DNA from: Rhodopirellula bahusiensis
Lineage (GTDB): Bacteria > Planctomycetota > Planctomycetia > Pirellulales > Pirellulaceae
Length of the DNA stretch: 64,000 bases
Assembly: GCF_002727185.1 (NCBI RefSeq)
Contig: NZ_NIZW01000014.1
Coordinates: forward strand, 160,841 to 224,840
Direction of reading: 5' to 3'
Shown: piece after piece, positions 52,870-62,339 of the stretch
Layout of the letters: each line of letters starts with the position of its first letter
Numbering within the stretch: position 1 is the first letter of the stretch
The notes under the pieces: model-generated
The model's database searches: none
Seen by the model: only the letters and a program-made list of their open reading frames with translations
What the model was told of the DNA's origin: nothing
Translations under genes and position numbers: made by a program

Positions 52870-53601
52870 TCAGTGAGGTTGCTTGCGGATTGGGCGAACG
52901 TGATCTTCAAACGGGACATGGCGTCGCCGGAACGTTTCGCCGTCGACGTATTCCGGTTTGCTAATTCGATCCATTCGGAAGTGGCGAAAATCTTCGCGGG
53001 CAGGATCCCAGGCCACCAAGTACCACAGAGGCGGCAAGATCAGGACTGCTTGCGGTTCAATGTTCCGGTGCGTTTCTGCCCCTTTTGCATCTCGGTATTG
53101 GAACCGTAGATGCAACCGCCGTAGGAAAGCGGTCTCGAATGCGGGCAGAAGCTGCGGGGTCATCGTTCCCATGTCCGAAATGTTCACCCGTGGTGAAAGT
53201 TTCCCAACGTACAGACAATTCAGAAGTCGGCGCAAGTCGCGAATCTTGTCCGTCGGCAGAGCTTTCTCGAGCTTCGCGAGCCCAGCGTCGGCGAGACCGA
53301 AAAAGGGAAAGCTCCCCGTGGCACGCATTGCCGAAACGCTGATGATCAGTGCAAAGACTTCCGAGACCGACAGCCTCGCGGTGGTCAAAACCGATTGCGG
53401 ATCGAGTTGCAGGCCGCCCCCACGCCCGGGTTCCGAATGAATGACAAAGCCTTGGGCGCGAAGAGTGCCGATGTCACGCAAGACCGTTCGTCGGGACGCA
53501 CCAACCTGAGTCGCTAACTCAGCGACCGTCGAAGTTCCTTTGCGGCGGAGAAGACGCACGATCGCGTCTTGTCGGGGGCGAGCATTCAATTTAGAAACCA
53601 C
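52870..53601 (-). CDS. WYL-domain transcriptional regulator (YafY/DeoR type)
   Basis: The 243-residue protein has an N-terminal HTH_11 domain (RQDAIVRLLRRKGTSTVAEL, SRRTVLRDIGTLRAQGF) and a C-terminal WYL ligand-binding domain (about 145-235). The domain has RFQYRDAKGAETHRNIEPQA and LWYLVAWDPAREDFRHFRMDRI. It is divergent from the epoxide-hydrolase-like gene at 53727 and may control it. WYL domains bind small ligands or nucleic acids. Confidence 0.88.
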   Translation of the reverse strand: MVSKLNARPRQDAIVRLLRRKGTSTVAELATQVGASRRTVLRDIGTLRAQGFVIHSEPGRGGGLQLDPQSVLTTARLSVSEVFALIISVSAMRATGSFPFFGLADAGLAKLEKALPTDKIRDLRRLLNCLYVGKLSPRVNISDMGTMTPQLLPAFETAFLRRLHLRFQYRDAKGAETHRNIEPQAVLILPPLWYLVAWDPAREDFRHFRMDRISKPEYVDGETFRRRHVPFEDHVRPIRKQPH

Positions 53602-53726
53602 GGTGAATGGTGACAGGTTTTGGCACCGTTAGGTTCTACGCTATGCGTGTCCGTGTTTGCAAGCAGCACTCGATATTGCAACACAAGTCCAACTGATTCG
53701 CCCCGAAGAAACAACAAGGTATCGCA

Positions 53727-54671
53727 GTGTCCAACACAACCGACTTTCCCAAACCCACCCTCGTTTCGGTCAACGGCGTGGAACTCGAAGTCTTTGAGGC
53801 AGGTCAAGAAAACGCAGGGAATCCGATCGTGCTTTGTCACGGTTGGCCGGAACACGCATTTTCGTGGCGTCATCAGATGCCGGTTCTTGCCGCGGCGGGA
53901 TACCATGTTATCGTCCCCAACCAACGTGGCTACGGAAACTCATCCTGTCCCACCGAAGTGACGGACTATGACATCGAACATTTGGCGAGCGACCTCGTCG
54001 CTCTTCTCGATCACTTCGGATACGACGACGCCACCTTTGTTGGTCATGACTGGGGTGCGATGGTGGTTTGGGGGCTGACGCTACTTCATCCCGAACGAGT
54101 CAATCGAGTGATCAACCTTGCTTTGCCTTACCAAGAACGAGGCGAAAAGCCCTGGATTGAGTTTTTGGAAGAGATTTTCGGCGGCGACAACTACTTCGTT
54201 CACTTCAATCGCCAGCCTGGAGTCGCGAATGCGGTGATGGAGGAGAACACCTCCCAGTTTCTTCGCAACTTGTTTCGCAAGAACGTGCCGCCCGCTCCTC
54301 CTGAGCCAGGCATGATGATGATCAATCTTGCCCAGGCTGAAACGCCGCGGGGCGAACCGCTGATGAGTGACAACGATCTGGCTGTCTTTGTCTCCGCCTT
54401 TGAATCGACGGGGTTCACTGGCAGTATCAACTGGTATCGAAACCTCGACCGAAACTGGCGGTTGCTGGCGGACGTCAACCCGATCATTCAGCAGCCCACA
54501 CTGATGATCTATGGCGAACAAGACATGATCCCGAAGTTTGAAAGATTGACCGAGTTCGTTCCCAGCGCGGATGTGGTCAGTCTGGACTGCGGCCATTGGA
54601 TCCAGCAAGAAAAACCGGAGCAAACCAATCAAGCCATTTTGCAATGGTTGGGTCAACAAGATGGCAACTGA
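53727..54671 (+). CDS. Epoxide-hydrolase-like alpha/beta hydrolase
   Basis: The GTG at 53727 gives a 314-residue cytoplasmic alpha/beta hydrolase. It has the oxyanion block HGWPEHAFSW, the NQRGYGNS strand, the nucleophile elbow VGHDWGAMVVW (Asp nucleophile, as in epoxide hydrolases and haloalkane dehalogenases), and a C-terminal GHWIQQEKP with the catalytic His. Two cap tyrosines usual in epoxide hydrolases are not confidently placed. It may be controlled by the divergent WYL regulator. Confidence 0.85.
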   Translation: MSNTTDFPKPTLVSVNGVELEVFEAGQENAGNPIVLCHGWPEHAFSWRHQMPVLAAAGYHVIVPNQRGYGNSSCPTEVTDYDIEHLASDLVALLDHFGYDDATFVGHDWGAMVVWGLTLLHPERVNRVINLALPYQERGEKPWIEFLEEIFGGDNYFVHFNRQPGVANAVMEENTSQFLRNLFRKNVPPAPPEPGMMMINLAQAETPRGEPLMSDNDLAVFVSAFESTGFTGSINWYRNLDRNWRLLADVNPIIQQPTLMIYGEQDMIPKFERLTEFVPSADVVSLDCGHWIQQEKPEQTNQAILQWLGQQDGN

Positions 54672-55043
54672 ACGCTGGGTAACTCCAAGCACCCCAGTTC
54701 ACTTCGGACTGGCGAAATCGACCGCTAGCAGCGATCGACATCACGAGCTTCCTGCCATTCTCGATTACTTGTGGCAATTGATCGGTTGTTTTGCACCGCC
54801 GCGGTTTCTCGTCGTCTCAGCTAGTAACGTCGCAAAACCACGATAGGCAAACAGAGGCGTGCCGGCGGATCTTTGGCAAGGATGCTCATTGGAAAATGGT
54901 ACGCGGCAGCGATCTGCTGAAAAGAGCGACGGCCTGTTTCAAATGCTTCATCGGCGGTTAGTTGCTAGCCGTTATCGGTGCTCACGCGTATCAGGGGATT
55001 GTCATTCGATCACTACCCACCACAAATTCCTTGGAGGTTAGTC
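54672..55043. other. Intergenic region, no gene recognised
   Basis: 372 bases between the hydrolase and the cupin gene. No repeat or promoter was recognised; only the GGAGG ribosome site of the cupin gene near 55032 is clear. Confidence 0.5.
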
Positions 55044-55448
55044 ATGGGCGACGGCACTCAAATTGCTGACTCACCAAATCGTGAGCCGGTTGTTCTTCAC
55101 CGTTCCGACTGGGCGTCGCACGATCAACATTGGAAGGGCGTCGTTCAGGGAGGGGATATCGGGACGGGAGTGACGGTGTTGTTCTATCGCACCGACGAGA
55201 TTGGAGTTGGGCCTCTCTGGCACGTTCATCCCTACGACGAAATGTTCATCGTTCGCAGCGGTCACGCTCTCTTCACGATTGGTGAGAAGAAGGTCGAAGC
55301 CAAAGCGGGCGACATCTTGCTCGGCCCAGCCAATGTGCCCCACAAATATCACAACCTCGGACCTGGGACGCTCGAGACAACCGACATTCACGTCTCCGAC
55401 CGCTGGATCCAAACCGATCTCGATGACCCTGAGCTGATGGCTGACTGA
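55044..55448 (+). CDS. Single-domain cupin protein
   Basis: The ATG at 55044 follows a GGAGG ribosome site and gives 134 residues. The cupin motif 1 is PLWHVHPYDEMFIVRSG with two His and a Glu/Asp as metal ligands. Motif 2 is GDILLGPANVPHKYHNLGPG. Such small cupins act as isomerases, dioxygenases or sensors; no substrate can be inferred. Confidence 0.85.
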   Translation: MGDGTQIADSPNREPVVLHRSDWASHDQHWKGVVQGGDIGTGVTVLFYRTDEIGVGPLWHVHPYDEMFIVRSGHALFTIGEKKVEAKAGDILLGPANVPHKYHNLGPGTLETTDIHVSDRWIQTDLDDPELMAD

Positions 55449-55929
55449 CGCATCGTCCCAGGCAGCGATGAAACGTTGTCACCTTCTTCCGGTAGCACTC
55501 CAGGGTTTCGCGTTCAGCTTGCAAAGTAAGGGGACGAGGCCGGTGCCCGTCGCGAATCCAGGGAGGCGGCCAAGTCAAACAATTCGCGGTCGACATGGAG
55601 GGAGAATCGGAAACGGCGATCCGCCTAGCGGCAACCGCACCCTCGTCACATCCATTTTGTCCGCCGGCAAGTCAGCGTTTTCTGGTGTGCTTGCGAAACA
55701 TGTATGACGAGGATCGAATCGGAAACCCAGGTCCGATCTCGGTCCAAGTTGCGAAATGAACTTGTAGGCTTGACCGCGCCGAATTACTTCGACGATCGAT
55801 GTCGCGATCTTAGTCAGTGGTCTACACAAGGTTCCGGTTTCCCCGCCCATAACAAGAGTCAGCGTACACCGACTCGCAGTCCACAAACAATTTGCTGCAC
55901 GAACTGACGCATCCATGCAGAAAATTGAA

Positions 55930-56020
55930 ACTATTGTTGCATCGGATTCCCCTGCCTCCGACAATCCATGTTGTCCCTGTTGATCCGAACTGAACCGTTC
56001 CCCCTTCATCTTTTTCGAGT
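55930..56020 (+). pseudogene. Decayed 3' end of a small membrane-protein gene (copy A)
   Basis: About 90 bases align with the last codons and downstream sequence of the gene at 58610-58933. TTGTTGCAtCGGAT matches TGTTGCAACGGAT, a CTCCGACAATCC block matches CTCTGACAATCC, and both share CTGAACCGTT at the same distance. The reading frame is broken. It lies just before the start of the 56028 gene. The rest of the 55449-55929 gap holds no supported gene. Confidence 0.6.
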
Positions 56021-56027
56021 GTCTACG

Positions 56028-58517
56028 ATGCTGCGTTGGATCCGAATCTTCTTTCTGTTATGGGCGATCGTTCCAGTGATGTCTCTGGCGAGAGCCCAGG
56101 AATCGGACACTTCTACAACGAATGAAACGTTCTCGCTGAAGCTTTCGATGCCAACGCCGATCGTTCATGTCAACACCGAGGGTGACCTGGCACTATGTGC
56201 TCAGTTGCTTCCTGCCGGTTTCGATGATGGAGAGAAACAACTCGGCACAGCGGTGGTCCGGTTAGTAACCGTCGATCTTGATTCCCGTAGGCTGCTTGAA
56301 CAAACTGATTTGCCAGCCAAGGCATACGGATTTGGAATCGGACAAGAACGCTTGTACATTGCAACTTTGGATACCGGTGAAATCAGTGCGTTGGATGCAC
56401 GCACTCATGAACTTCTTGACACTCAAAGCCACGAAGATTGCTTTGGGCAGTTGGAGGTCGTGGCAAATCGACTCGTTTGCTCATCAGAAGGACATCTGCG
56501 ACTCAACTTAAAGGACTTGACCGATTCCAAGCGTTGGGCCGGCCTTGATCCTGCAACGCTTTCGAAAAATGCTCCATTGCGGCGGCATGCTGAGGTTTTT
56601 GCAGTTGAGGGAGCTTGGCATTTGGACGGTATGATGTTTGGCGAAGCGATGAACCCTTTGTTGATCGTGGACGGACGCATGGCAAGGGAGCAGCTGTTTG
56701 GTTTTTGGCGAATGGGAATACAGGACGTGAGACCGATTGCCAGCATGGCGTGTCGTGATCTTCCATTGACCGTGGTCGTATCGCCGAAGGGTTACGCGAG
56801 TGAAGAGGTAGGGATGGATCTCGTGGCGAAAGTGTTTTGCAAACATCAGACATCCCCTCTCGCAGAATACGACATCGGAAAAGTTGATGGCAAGTACTTC
56901 AGGATGCAAGGGGAGAGGGTCGTTTGGAAACGGCGTGAAACGTCATCTGGGAAGGCTTTCGGATATGCACTATTCGGACGATACAAGCCATTGAGGACAC
57001 AGTTCTATTTGGGTGACGACAACAACATCCCGCTTGCAATGGCGAACGCCCATCATCGTGTGGTCATTGCGTCAGAGGGTTTTCTCCATGTGATTGACTT
57101 TGGCGATTCGATTCGAGAGCAGGTTGAGAAAATACCGCGTTTGAAGAAGCAACAGACATTTTTGGCGATCTCGCTTGTTGACGAAGAGATCGTTCTCAAA
57201 CATGAGTTGTGGGCACCATTGCCCGAAGTAAGATTTGCCGTTTCGGTGCCATGCATCTATGGGAAAGATCGTGCTGTCGTAGATGCATCGAGTGGTACGG
57301 CGCGGGTTTCAGCGAAACAGTTGGAAGAAGCAATTCAGAATAAAATTGCCATGCTTTCTCCCGAGAGACTGGATTCTCATGAACAAAAGGCGGTGACGTA
57401 CTTCAAACAGGCATTTGGCAAACCGCCGACCGGGCGATGTTTTCTGCAGCCGGTGAACGTGACAGCAGTCGCTACCAGTGAGGGAAGAGAGGTTGCCGAT
57501 TCGCTCAGATATTCAATGATCGTTGAAATCCCGGAGGCGACCTTTCTGAGCCTTCAGCAAAACAAAGATTCGGTTCGAAATCAAATCACGGCAAAATTGC
57601 AGCAGGCGGAGCAAAAAGCCAACCTCGCCAAGGCAGCAGCGAATCAGAAGCGGAGGCAAGAGATAGCGAACGAAAAAGCATTGGAGAAATGGCGAGAGGA
57701 CCGATTCAATTTCATCGTTCGTTCTTTTTACGGTAGTCTTGCTATGCTCGCTTTTTCCTTTTTAGTCTTGAAGTTGTGGCAATGGAGGCGTGCTTTGTTG
57801 CAAGAAATGGCATCGGCGGATTCTGGTGTTGTTGTTTCGGATTCCCAGGGGCTACGTGCAGGGTTACTCACTATCCACTGGAGCATGATTGCTCTACTGG
57901 TAGTCGGGTTGCTGCCGCTAATGGAAGCGGCGTGTGAAGCGGTCGGGGTGATCTCTGAGATCGGAATTCCGATGGGGCCGCTCGTGATCTTTGCGTGCTG
58001 TTGTGTTGCGGGCATTCTTGCCGGAACGGGGCTGTGCATCACTGGTCCTGAATCTCTTGGTTCCAGGTTGTATGCAACCGGCACGCTTGTTTTGGGAATC
58101 GCCTCAGTCCTTGTGCTGGGCGGTTTTGTAATTGGGGTATTTCTTAGCGTTGGTCTTCAGGCCACTGAGTCGAGTGCGTTGTCCGTCCTTATGCGTTTGC
58201 TTGCATGGACGAGCATGATCCTGTTCGTTTCGGCCTGCGTTTCAATGCTGCTTTTTCTTCGCACCCTCGCTGAGTCACTGCAACACCATGGGGGGATCAT
58301 ACGCGCAAACGTTGCAATGGTTGGGGCTGCTCTTTGTGTTTCGCTTTTCGTGTTGTGTTATGTTCATGCATGGAATTCATCCGGGCGGGCTACCTACTTG
58401 GAAATGATGCGCGGCGTGGTGTTTTTATGGGCCGTGATCGCATGCGTTGCGTTTGCCATCTACATGATCTCCGTAGGGTTGATTCGAGATCTTGCCAAGC
58501 TACTTGGGCGTGATTGA
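56028..58517 (+). CDS. Large exported/membrane protein of unknown function
   Basis: The ATG at 56028 (MLRWIRIFFLLWAIVPVM) starts a signal peptide; a frame to 55968 would run through the copy A remnant. The product is about 829 residues. A beta-rich extracytoplasmic region (about 30-430) has propeller-like strands such as YIATLDTGEISALDARTHEL. An Ala/Lys/Gln-rich coiled-coil follows (about 520-575, QQAEQKANLAKAAANQKRRQ), then a C-terminal block of about seven membrane helices (about 585-825). No family is recognised. Confidence 0.7.
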   Translation: MLRWIRIFFLLWAIVPVMSLARAQESDTSTTNETFSLKLSMPTPIVHVNTEGDLALCAQLLPAGFDDGEKQLGTAVVRLVTVDLDSRRLLEQTDLPAKAYGFGIGQERLYIATLDTGEISALDARTHELLDTQSHEDCFGQLEVVANRLVCSSEGHLRLNLKDLTDSKRWAGLDPATLSKNAPLRRHAEVFAVEGAWHLDGMMFGEAMNPLLIVDGRMAREQLFGFWRMGIQDVRPIASMACRDLPLTVVVSPKGYASEEVGMDLVAKVFCKHQTSPLAEYDIGKVDGKYFRMQGERVVWKRRETSSGKAFGYALFGRYKPLRTQFYLGDDNNIPLAMANAHHRVVIASEGFLHVIDFGDSIREQVEKIPRLKKQQTFLAISLVDEEIVLKHELWAPLPEVRFAVSVPCIYGKDRAVVDASSGTARVSAKQLEEAIQNKIAMLSPERLDSHEQKAVTYFKQAFGKPPTGRCFLQPVNVTAVATSEGREVADSLRYSMIVEIPEATFLSLQQNKDSVRNQITAKLQQAEQKANLAKAAANQKRRQEIANEKALEKWREDRFNFIVRSFYGSLAMLAFSFLVLKLWQWRRALLQEMASADSGVVVSDSQGLRAGLLTIHWSMIALLVVGLLPLMEAACEAVGVISEIGIPMGPLVIFACCCVAGILAGTGLCITGPESLGSRLYATGTLVLGIASVLVLGGFVIGVFLSVGLQATESSALSVLMRLLAWTSMILFVSACVSMLLFLRTLAESLQHHGGIIRANVAMVGAALCVSLFVLCYVHAWNSSGRATYLEMMRGVVFLWAVIACVAFAIYMISVGLIRDLAKLLGRD

Positions 58518-58609
58518 TTCTGTCGAGCCGATTGGTTTGTTTATGCAAGCTTGTCGAGATCAGTCGCGAGCATGCGTCGCAGTTTGCGATATGTCTTGTG
58601 AAGGATTCA

Positions 58610-58933
58610 ATGTCAATGGACCCGTTTGAGCAGATCTGGGAATCGTCGCGGACAAATGGTTTTTCCTGGGGCTATCCGGCTGAGATGACCCAAGAAGGCC
58701 ACATGGGATTGATTGTTGATGGCGCCAACCGAGCCTTTGGTCCACTGATCTACGGCTTCCAGGCCTTTTCGCTTTTCTGCGTTGTCGCCGTGGCTCTGTT
58801 CGTGATCCGTGCCATGATGTTCCAGCGACCAGTCGCTCCGCCACTCGAAGCCACGCCCGAAGACGAAATCAATGTTGCAACGGATCTGCCCACCTCTGAC
58901 AATCCGTATCATCCACCTGCGGACCCGAGCTGA
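58610..58933 (+). CDS. Small single-helix membrane protein, intact member of a decaying repeat family
   Basis: AAGGA lies 5-6 bases before the ATG at 58610. The 107-residue protein starts MSMDPFEQIWESSRTNGFSW. It has one membrane helix (about 45-68, AFSLFCVVAVALFVIRAMMF) and a Pro-rich acidic tail ending DNPYHPPADPS. Partial decayed copies lie at 55930-56020 and 62340-62552, and homology continues beyond the stop to about 59011. Function unknown. Confidence 0.6.
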   Translation: MSMDPFEQIWESSRTNGFSWGYPAEMTQEGHMGLIVDGANRAFGPLIYGFQAFSLFCVVAVALFVIRAMMFQRPVAPPLEATPEDEINVATDLPTSDNPYHPPADPS

Positions 58934-59032
58934 ACCGTTTCCTCTTCCGTTTCAAGACGAAGCAGGGACGAAGACCATCCGCGACGCAATAATGCCCCGT
59001 CGCCTTTTGGACGTCCACAACAACAAGATCCT

Positions 59033-60199
59033 ATGAGCGAATACCAATACGTGGCCTTTCGTGCCGTTGATCGTGCACTAGATGATAAACAACTTGAGTT
59101 TGCTGCACAGCAATCGTCGCGTTCAGAGCTTTCTCGGTGGGAGATGTCGGTTGAGTATCACTACAGTTCGTTTGGTGGTGACGTTGATGGCCTGCTGCGG
59201 TGTGGCTTTGATGTGCATCTAGCCTACGCGAACTACGGTTGTCGTGAGATCAAACTGCGCTTGCCCAGCGGCCTCCCCTTTTCAAAGTCGACGCTCAAAC
59301 CGTTTCTCAACTGCGACGGGATTGCTTGGAAGAAAGATCCCAAAGGCAAAGCCGGGATACTGAAAGTTTGCCCTTTTCTTGAACCTGGTGAGATCGAGGA
59401 CGTCTGGGATTTTGATGATTACTTGGATTCGCTGGCGAAAGTCCGTGAGCAACTGATCGGCGGGGATTTGCGAGCGTTGTACCTGTTGTGGTTGTGTGCT
59501 GCGTACGATGACAACGAAGACCCGGAGCAGACCATTGAACCTCCTGTGCCGCACGGTCTGGACACGATGCCATCAGGCAGCAGCGATTTGCTGCCGCTCT
59601 TTGGATTGGATCCGTTGACGTTGAAAGCCGCAGCGGATGGCGTGCCGAAGCTTGTCCCGCAGACCGACGAAGAAGATCCGATTCAGGAATGGTCCCGTTC
59701 GATCAGCGAGGCGCGTTCGCGTGCTCTATTGCGCCGGTTGTTGAAAGAGGATCCTGCGTCACTCAAAGCCGAATTGCTTGCCGAGATTCGCGATTCTGGA
59801 TCGGCCGCTGATTGGCCCACGACGGTGCGAGGCCACTCGCTTGATGAGCTGCTTCTTTCGGCGAATGAATTGCGAGAGAAGGCGAACGCAGCGAAAAGGA
59901 AAAAAGAACTCGCAAGGGCCAAGCGAGAAGCTGCGAAGGCAGAGAAAGAACGCCAAACGCGAATGGAAAAGATGAAAGCGTCGCCCAAGACCTGGCTCGC
60001 CAAAGCTGAGAAGACCGTGGCTGCTCGCGGCACGGAAAACTACAAAGCCGCCGCCGAAATCCTCGCCGATCTTCGCGAAGCCATCGGAGGAGAGAAGGGA
60101 AAGAAGCTTGCTCACAATTGTGCCGAGAAGATGGCCAAAGCCCACCCCACGCTCAGCATGCTCAAGTCGTCGTTGCGGAAACGTGGGCTATTGAACTGA
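59033..60199 (+). CDS. Conserved hypothetical protein with C-terminal basic coiled coil
   Basis: The 388-residue cytoplasmic protein begins MSEYQYVAFRAVDRALDD. It contains SVEYHYSSFGGDVDGLLRCG and YLLWLCAAYDDNEDPEQT. The last third (about 270-325) is a Lys/Glu/Ala-rich coiled coil (AKRKKELARAKREAAKAEKE). Proteins of this type occur in scattered bacteria without known function. It converges on the LexA-HTH/ORF3 fusion gene with 6 bases between stops. Confidence 0.65.
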   Translation: MSEYQYVAFRAVDRALDDKQLEFAAQQSSRSELSRWEMSVEYHYSSFGGDVDGLLRCGFDVHLAYANYGCREIKLRLPSGLPFSKSTLKPFLNCDGIAWKKDPKGKAGILKVCPFLEPGEIEDVWDFDDYLDSLAKVREQLIGGDLRALYLLWLCAAYDDNEDPEQTIEPPVPHGLDTMPSGSSDLLPLFGLDPLTLKAAADGVPKLVPQTDEEDPIQEWSRSISEARSRALLRRLLKEDPASLKAELLAEIRDSGSAADWPTTVRGHSLDELLLSANELREKANAAKRKKELARAKREAAKAEKERQTRMEKMKASPKTWLAKAEKTVAARGTENYKAAAEILADLREAIGGEKGKKLAHNCAEKMAKAHPTLSMLKSSLRKRGLLN

Positions 60200-60205
60200 G
60201 TCTCT

Positions 60206-61102
60206 CTACCAGGACGGCATTCCCGTCTGCATGAGATGCGTTGCTTCTAAATTGTCAAATTCAGTCGCGTCGAATGGGCCGCTCCATTGCATGTGCTCCT
60301 CATGCTCAGGATGCTTGGGATTGCTGAGCGCTTCGAGGTATTCGTAGTAGCCCCAGATGCCGCCAACGTCCTCCGGCGGACACGCGTTTTTACCGGCGGT
60401 GCAACGTGGATAGGTGACGTCGGGTTTGGGAACAACGATTTTCTCCAGCACGATTTTGTGTTCCCAGCCATCGCCGAAATCATAGTCGTATTGCATCTTC
60501 AGTTTGGCACCTTGCATTGCAACCAGCTTAGCAATCGTGATTCCTGAGTAGGATTGGGCCCACTCCATCATCCCATGCTCGAGACCACGCGGATCCACAT
60601 AGCAGGCTTCCCCGATTACAAACTGATGCAGGTGAGAGTTCGTCCAGCCCATTGCGGCCTGAATCAACTCATGCAGTTTGGCGAGGGAAACGTCACCAGT
60701 TTCGATGCGTCGCCAAATCGGCGGTTTGGAACCCGACAGCGTGATCTTGATGACGTAGATTTCAGCGGGTGGCTTGTGTTTCTTGTTCGCGAGAGTTGGC
60801 CGGGCTTGCTTCTTTGTATCGGGATTCGTCATCACCCACTCACGGACGACCCGAGTGATCTTGCCGCCAGACCATTTGGGGATCAGCGATTCGTCAATGA
60901 GAATCTGAATCGATCGTGGAACCCCAGGCTCGCGATGAATGAGTCCTTTCTTTTGCAGCATCTTCATCATCTGGTTGACCGACGGTGGTGAGACACCGAT
61001 GGCCTCCGCAATTTCAGATTCCGCGGGCGGCAAACCGAAACCAGCGGTGTAGGCATGGATGTAAGAAAGATACCGGCCCTGGGTTGGGGTGAAATCGGCC
61101 AT
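60206..61102 (-). CDS. LexA-type HTH fused to a pRiA4b ORF-3-like domain
   Basis: The 298-residue protein has an N-terminal LexA-like winged helix (about 3-70: TPTQGRYLSYIHAYTAGFGL, EIAEAIGVSPPSVNQMMKML). A C-terminal pRiA4b ORF-3 domain follows (about 115-285) with YVIKITLSGSKPPIWRRIE, MGWTNSHLHQF, YDYDFGDGWEHKIVLE and GVGGIWGYYEYLE-type motifs (here DVGGIWGYYEY). It has no LexA protease site. The ORF-3 domain is plasmid-associated with unknown role, so this may be a DNA-binding regulator with an ORF-3 ligand domain. Confidence 0.85.
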   Translation of the reverse strand: MADFTPTQGRYLSYIHAYTAGFGLPPAESEIAEAIGVSPPSVNQMMKMLQKKGLIHREPGVPRSIQILIDESLIPKWSGGKITRVVREWVMTNPDTKKQARPTLANKKHKPPAEIYVIKITLSGSKPPIWRRIETGDVSLAKLHELIQAAMGWTNSHLHQFVIGEACYVDPRGLEHGMMEWAQSYSGITIAKLVAMQGAKLKMQYDYDFGDGWEHKIVLEKIVVPKPDVTYPRCTAGKNACPPEDVGGIWGYYEYLEALSNPKHPEHEEHMQWSGPFDATEFDNLEATHLMQTGMPSW

Positions 61103-61184
61103 GGAATGGTCTTTTCAAGAGAATGACGACAACATTGCCGGCTCAGTTTAGCAACGGGCGAAGGAGAGGTGTCGGATCGAAATG

Positions 61185-61227
61185 GTGGCATAGGCTTCCA
61201 GCCTGTGTTCCACGCAATCACAGGATG
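61185..61227. repeat. Degenerate copy of the dispersed hairpin repeat
   Basis: 61185-61204 matches the left arm of the element at 30442 at 19 of 20 bases (GTGGCATAGGCTTCCAGCCT). The right arm is shortened: CCTGTG and CACAGG pair across an 11-base loop, followed by ATGCTAT in place of the full arm. It lies between two minus-strand genes. Confidence 0.6.
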
Positions 61228-62055
61228 CTATCGAATCTCGTCACTCTCGTAGGGTTGCAAGCTATCGGTCGCGACGTATTCAGTCTGGTTGGAGAGAAAT
61301 CCATCCAATGATCCAGCGAGTCGCAAGATCGCATTCCAGTTCTCCTGGGTGTAGGGCTGGGAATGCGCCAGGTTATTGCGAAGGCTTTCAAGCTCTTTGA
61401 CGATGCGGCGGATCTCATTTCGTGAGCGATTCCAAAACAGTTTTCTTAGCTCGTCTGACTTCGCAAACAACTGACCTTTGTCTGACAATTGCAAGCAGTC
61501 GACCAATTGCACCTGCTGGTTTCGTCGTACTCTTTCGGCCTGCAGTTGTTCCGCTTTCTCGATCCTGGTCGGCGACAAAAGTTCGCGCCAAGCATCGCTG
61601 GGCAACGCTTGCTGGAGCACGCGTGTGATGCTCATCTCAAACAGAGTGATCGTGCCGAACAACCACATGCGCATGGGTGGCTTCTCTAAGTCACCTCGCA
61701 TGATCACACCAACTGGCTGGCCCAGCGTCGAAACCAAAACAAACGACGTCTCGTCCAAAAGACCAACGACTTGTTGCACCGGTGTCGTCGTTTCCACCAC
61801 CGCCACTTCGGCAAGCGGTAACATTTGCTCGTTGATCGGTCGGTCATCAATTTGGTCTTGATGCAAGAGACCAGCGACAACGCCCTTGTGACGAATGCCC
61901 AGTACCGACAACGGCCGGTCCAGCATGAACTCACGCAGTGTGTCGAGTGCGGCGGTGTCATCAAAAGAAGCAAGCGGCTCGGCGAGATCGCGAGCCACAA
62001 TGCTCTCTCGAAACACGCGACGTAAACTACGGACGGTCGAAGATGTGTCAGTCAT
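61228..62055 (-). CDS. CBS-domain protein with C-terminal HEPN-like segment
   Basis: The ATG at 62055 (MTDTSSTVRSLRR) gives 275 residues; an upstream ATG at 62133 adds 26 residues. Two CBS-like repeats cover about 15-135 (PLSVLGIRHKGVVAGLLHQD, VLVSTLGQPVGVIMRGDLE). A helical C-terminus (about 150-260) ends with SLRNNLAHSQPYTQENW. Its RNNLAH is the Rx4H motif of HEPN domains, which often are RNases or nucleic-acid-binding modules. CBS pairs usually bind adenosyl ligands, suggesting ligand-controlled activity. Confidence 0.7.
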   Translation of the reverse strand: MTDTSSTVRSLRRVFRESIVARDLAEPLASFDDTAALDTLREFMLDRPLSVLGIRHKGVVAGLLHQDQIDDRPINEQMLPLAEVAVVETTTPVQQVVGLLDETSFVLVSTLGQPVGVIMRGDLEKPPMRMWLFGTITLFEMSITRVLQQALPSDAWRELLSPTRIEKAEQLQAERVRRNQQVQLVDCLQLSDKGQLFAKSDELRKLFWNRSRNEIRRIVKELESLRNNLAHSQPYTQENWNAILRLAGSLDGFLSNQTEYVATDSLQPYESDEIR

Positions 62056-62339
62056 GCGAATCAAGGTATCACGGGCAATTGCGTTGGAACATCCATAGGC
62101 AATTCCCCATTCATTCGCCATCCGCACTCGCACTATTGGGCGAGCCCTTCGAACCCGTGCGAGATGAGTTTTCCTGTTTCCTGCGAAGAGGTGGAGTCTT
62201 CCGTTTCGTCACCGTGAGCGGCCCGAATTGCCGAAGAAAGAGTGACCAGCCTAGCAAGCAACCATATCTTCTCCAGTGTGTACGGCGGAGTTCAATCTCA
62301 GTCGTCCTGAAAAGACTCTGCCAACGTTCCATCGTCGAA

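Noticed and set aside
55468..56009. Opposed open frames (plus 55468-55707, minus 55575-56009)
   Set aside because: They look like the spurious frames common in Rhodopirellula intergenic DNA, and the minus frame runs through the copy A remnant.
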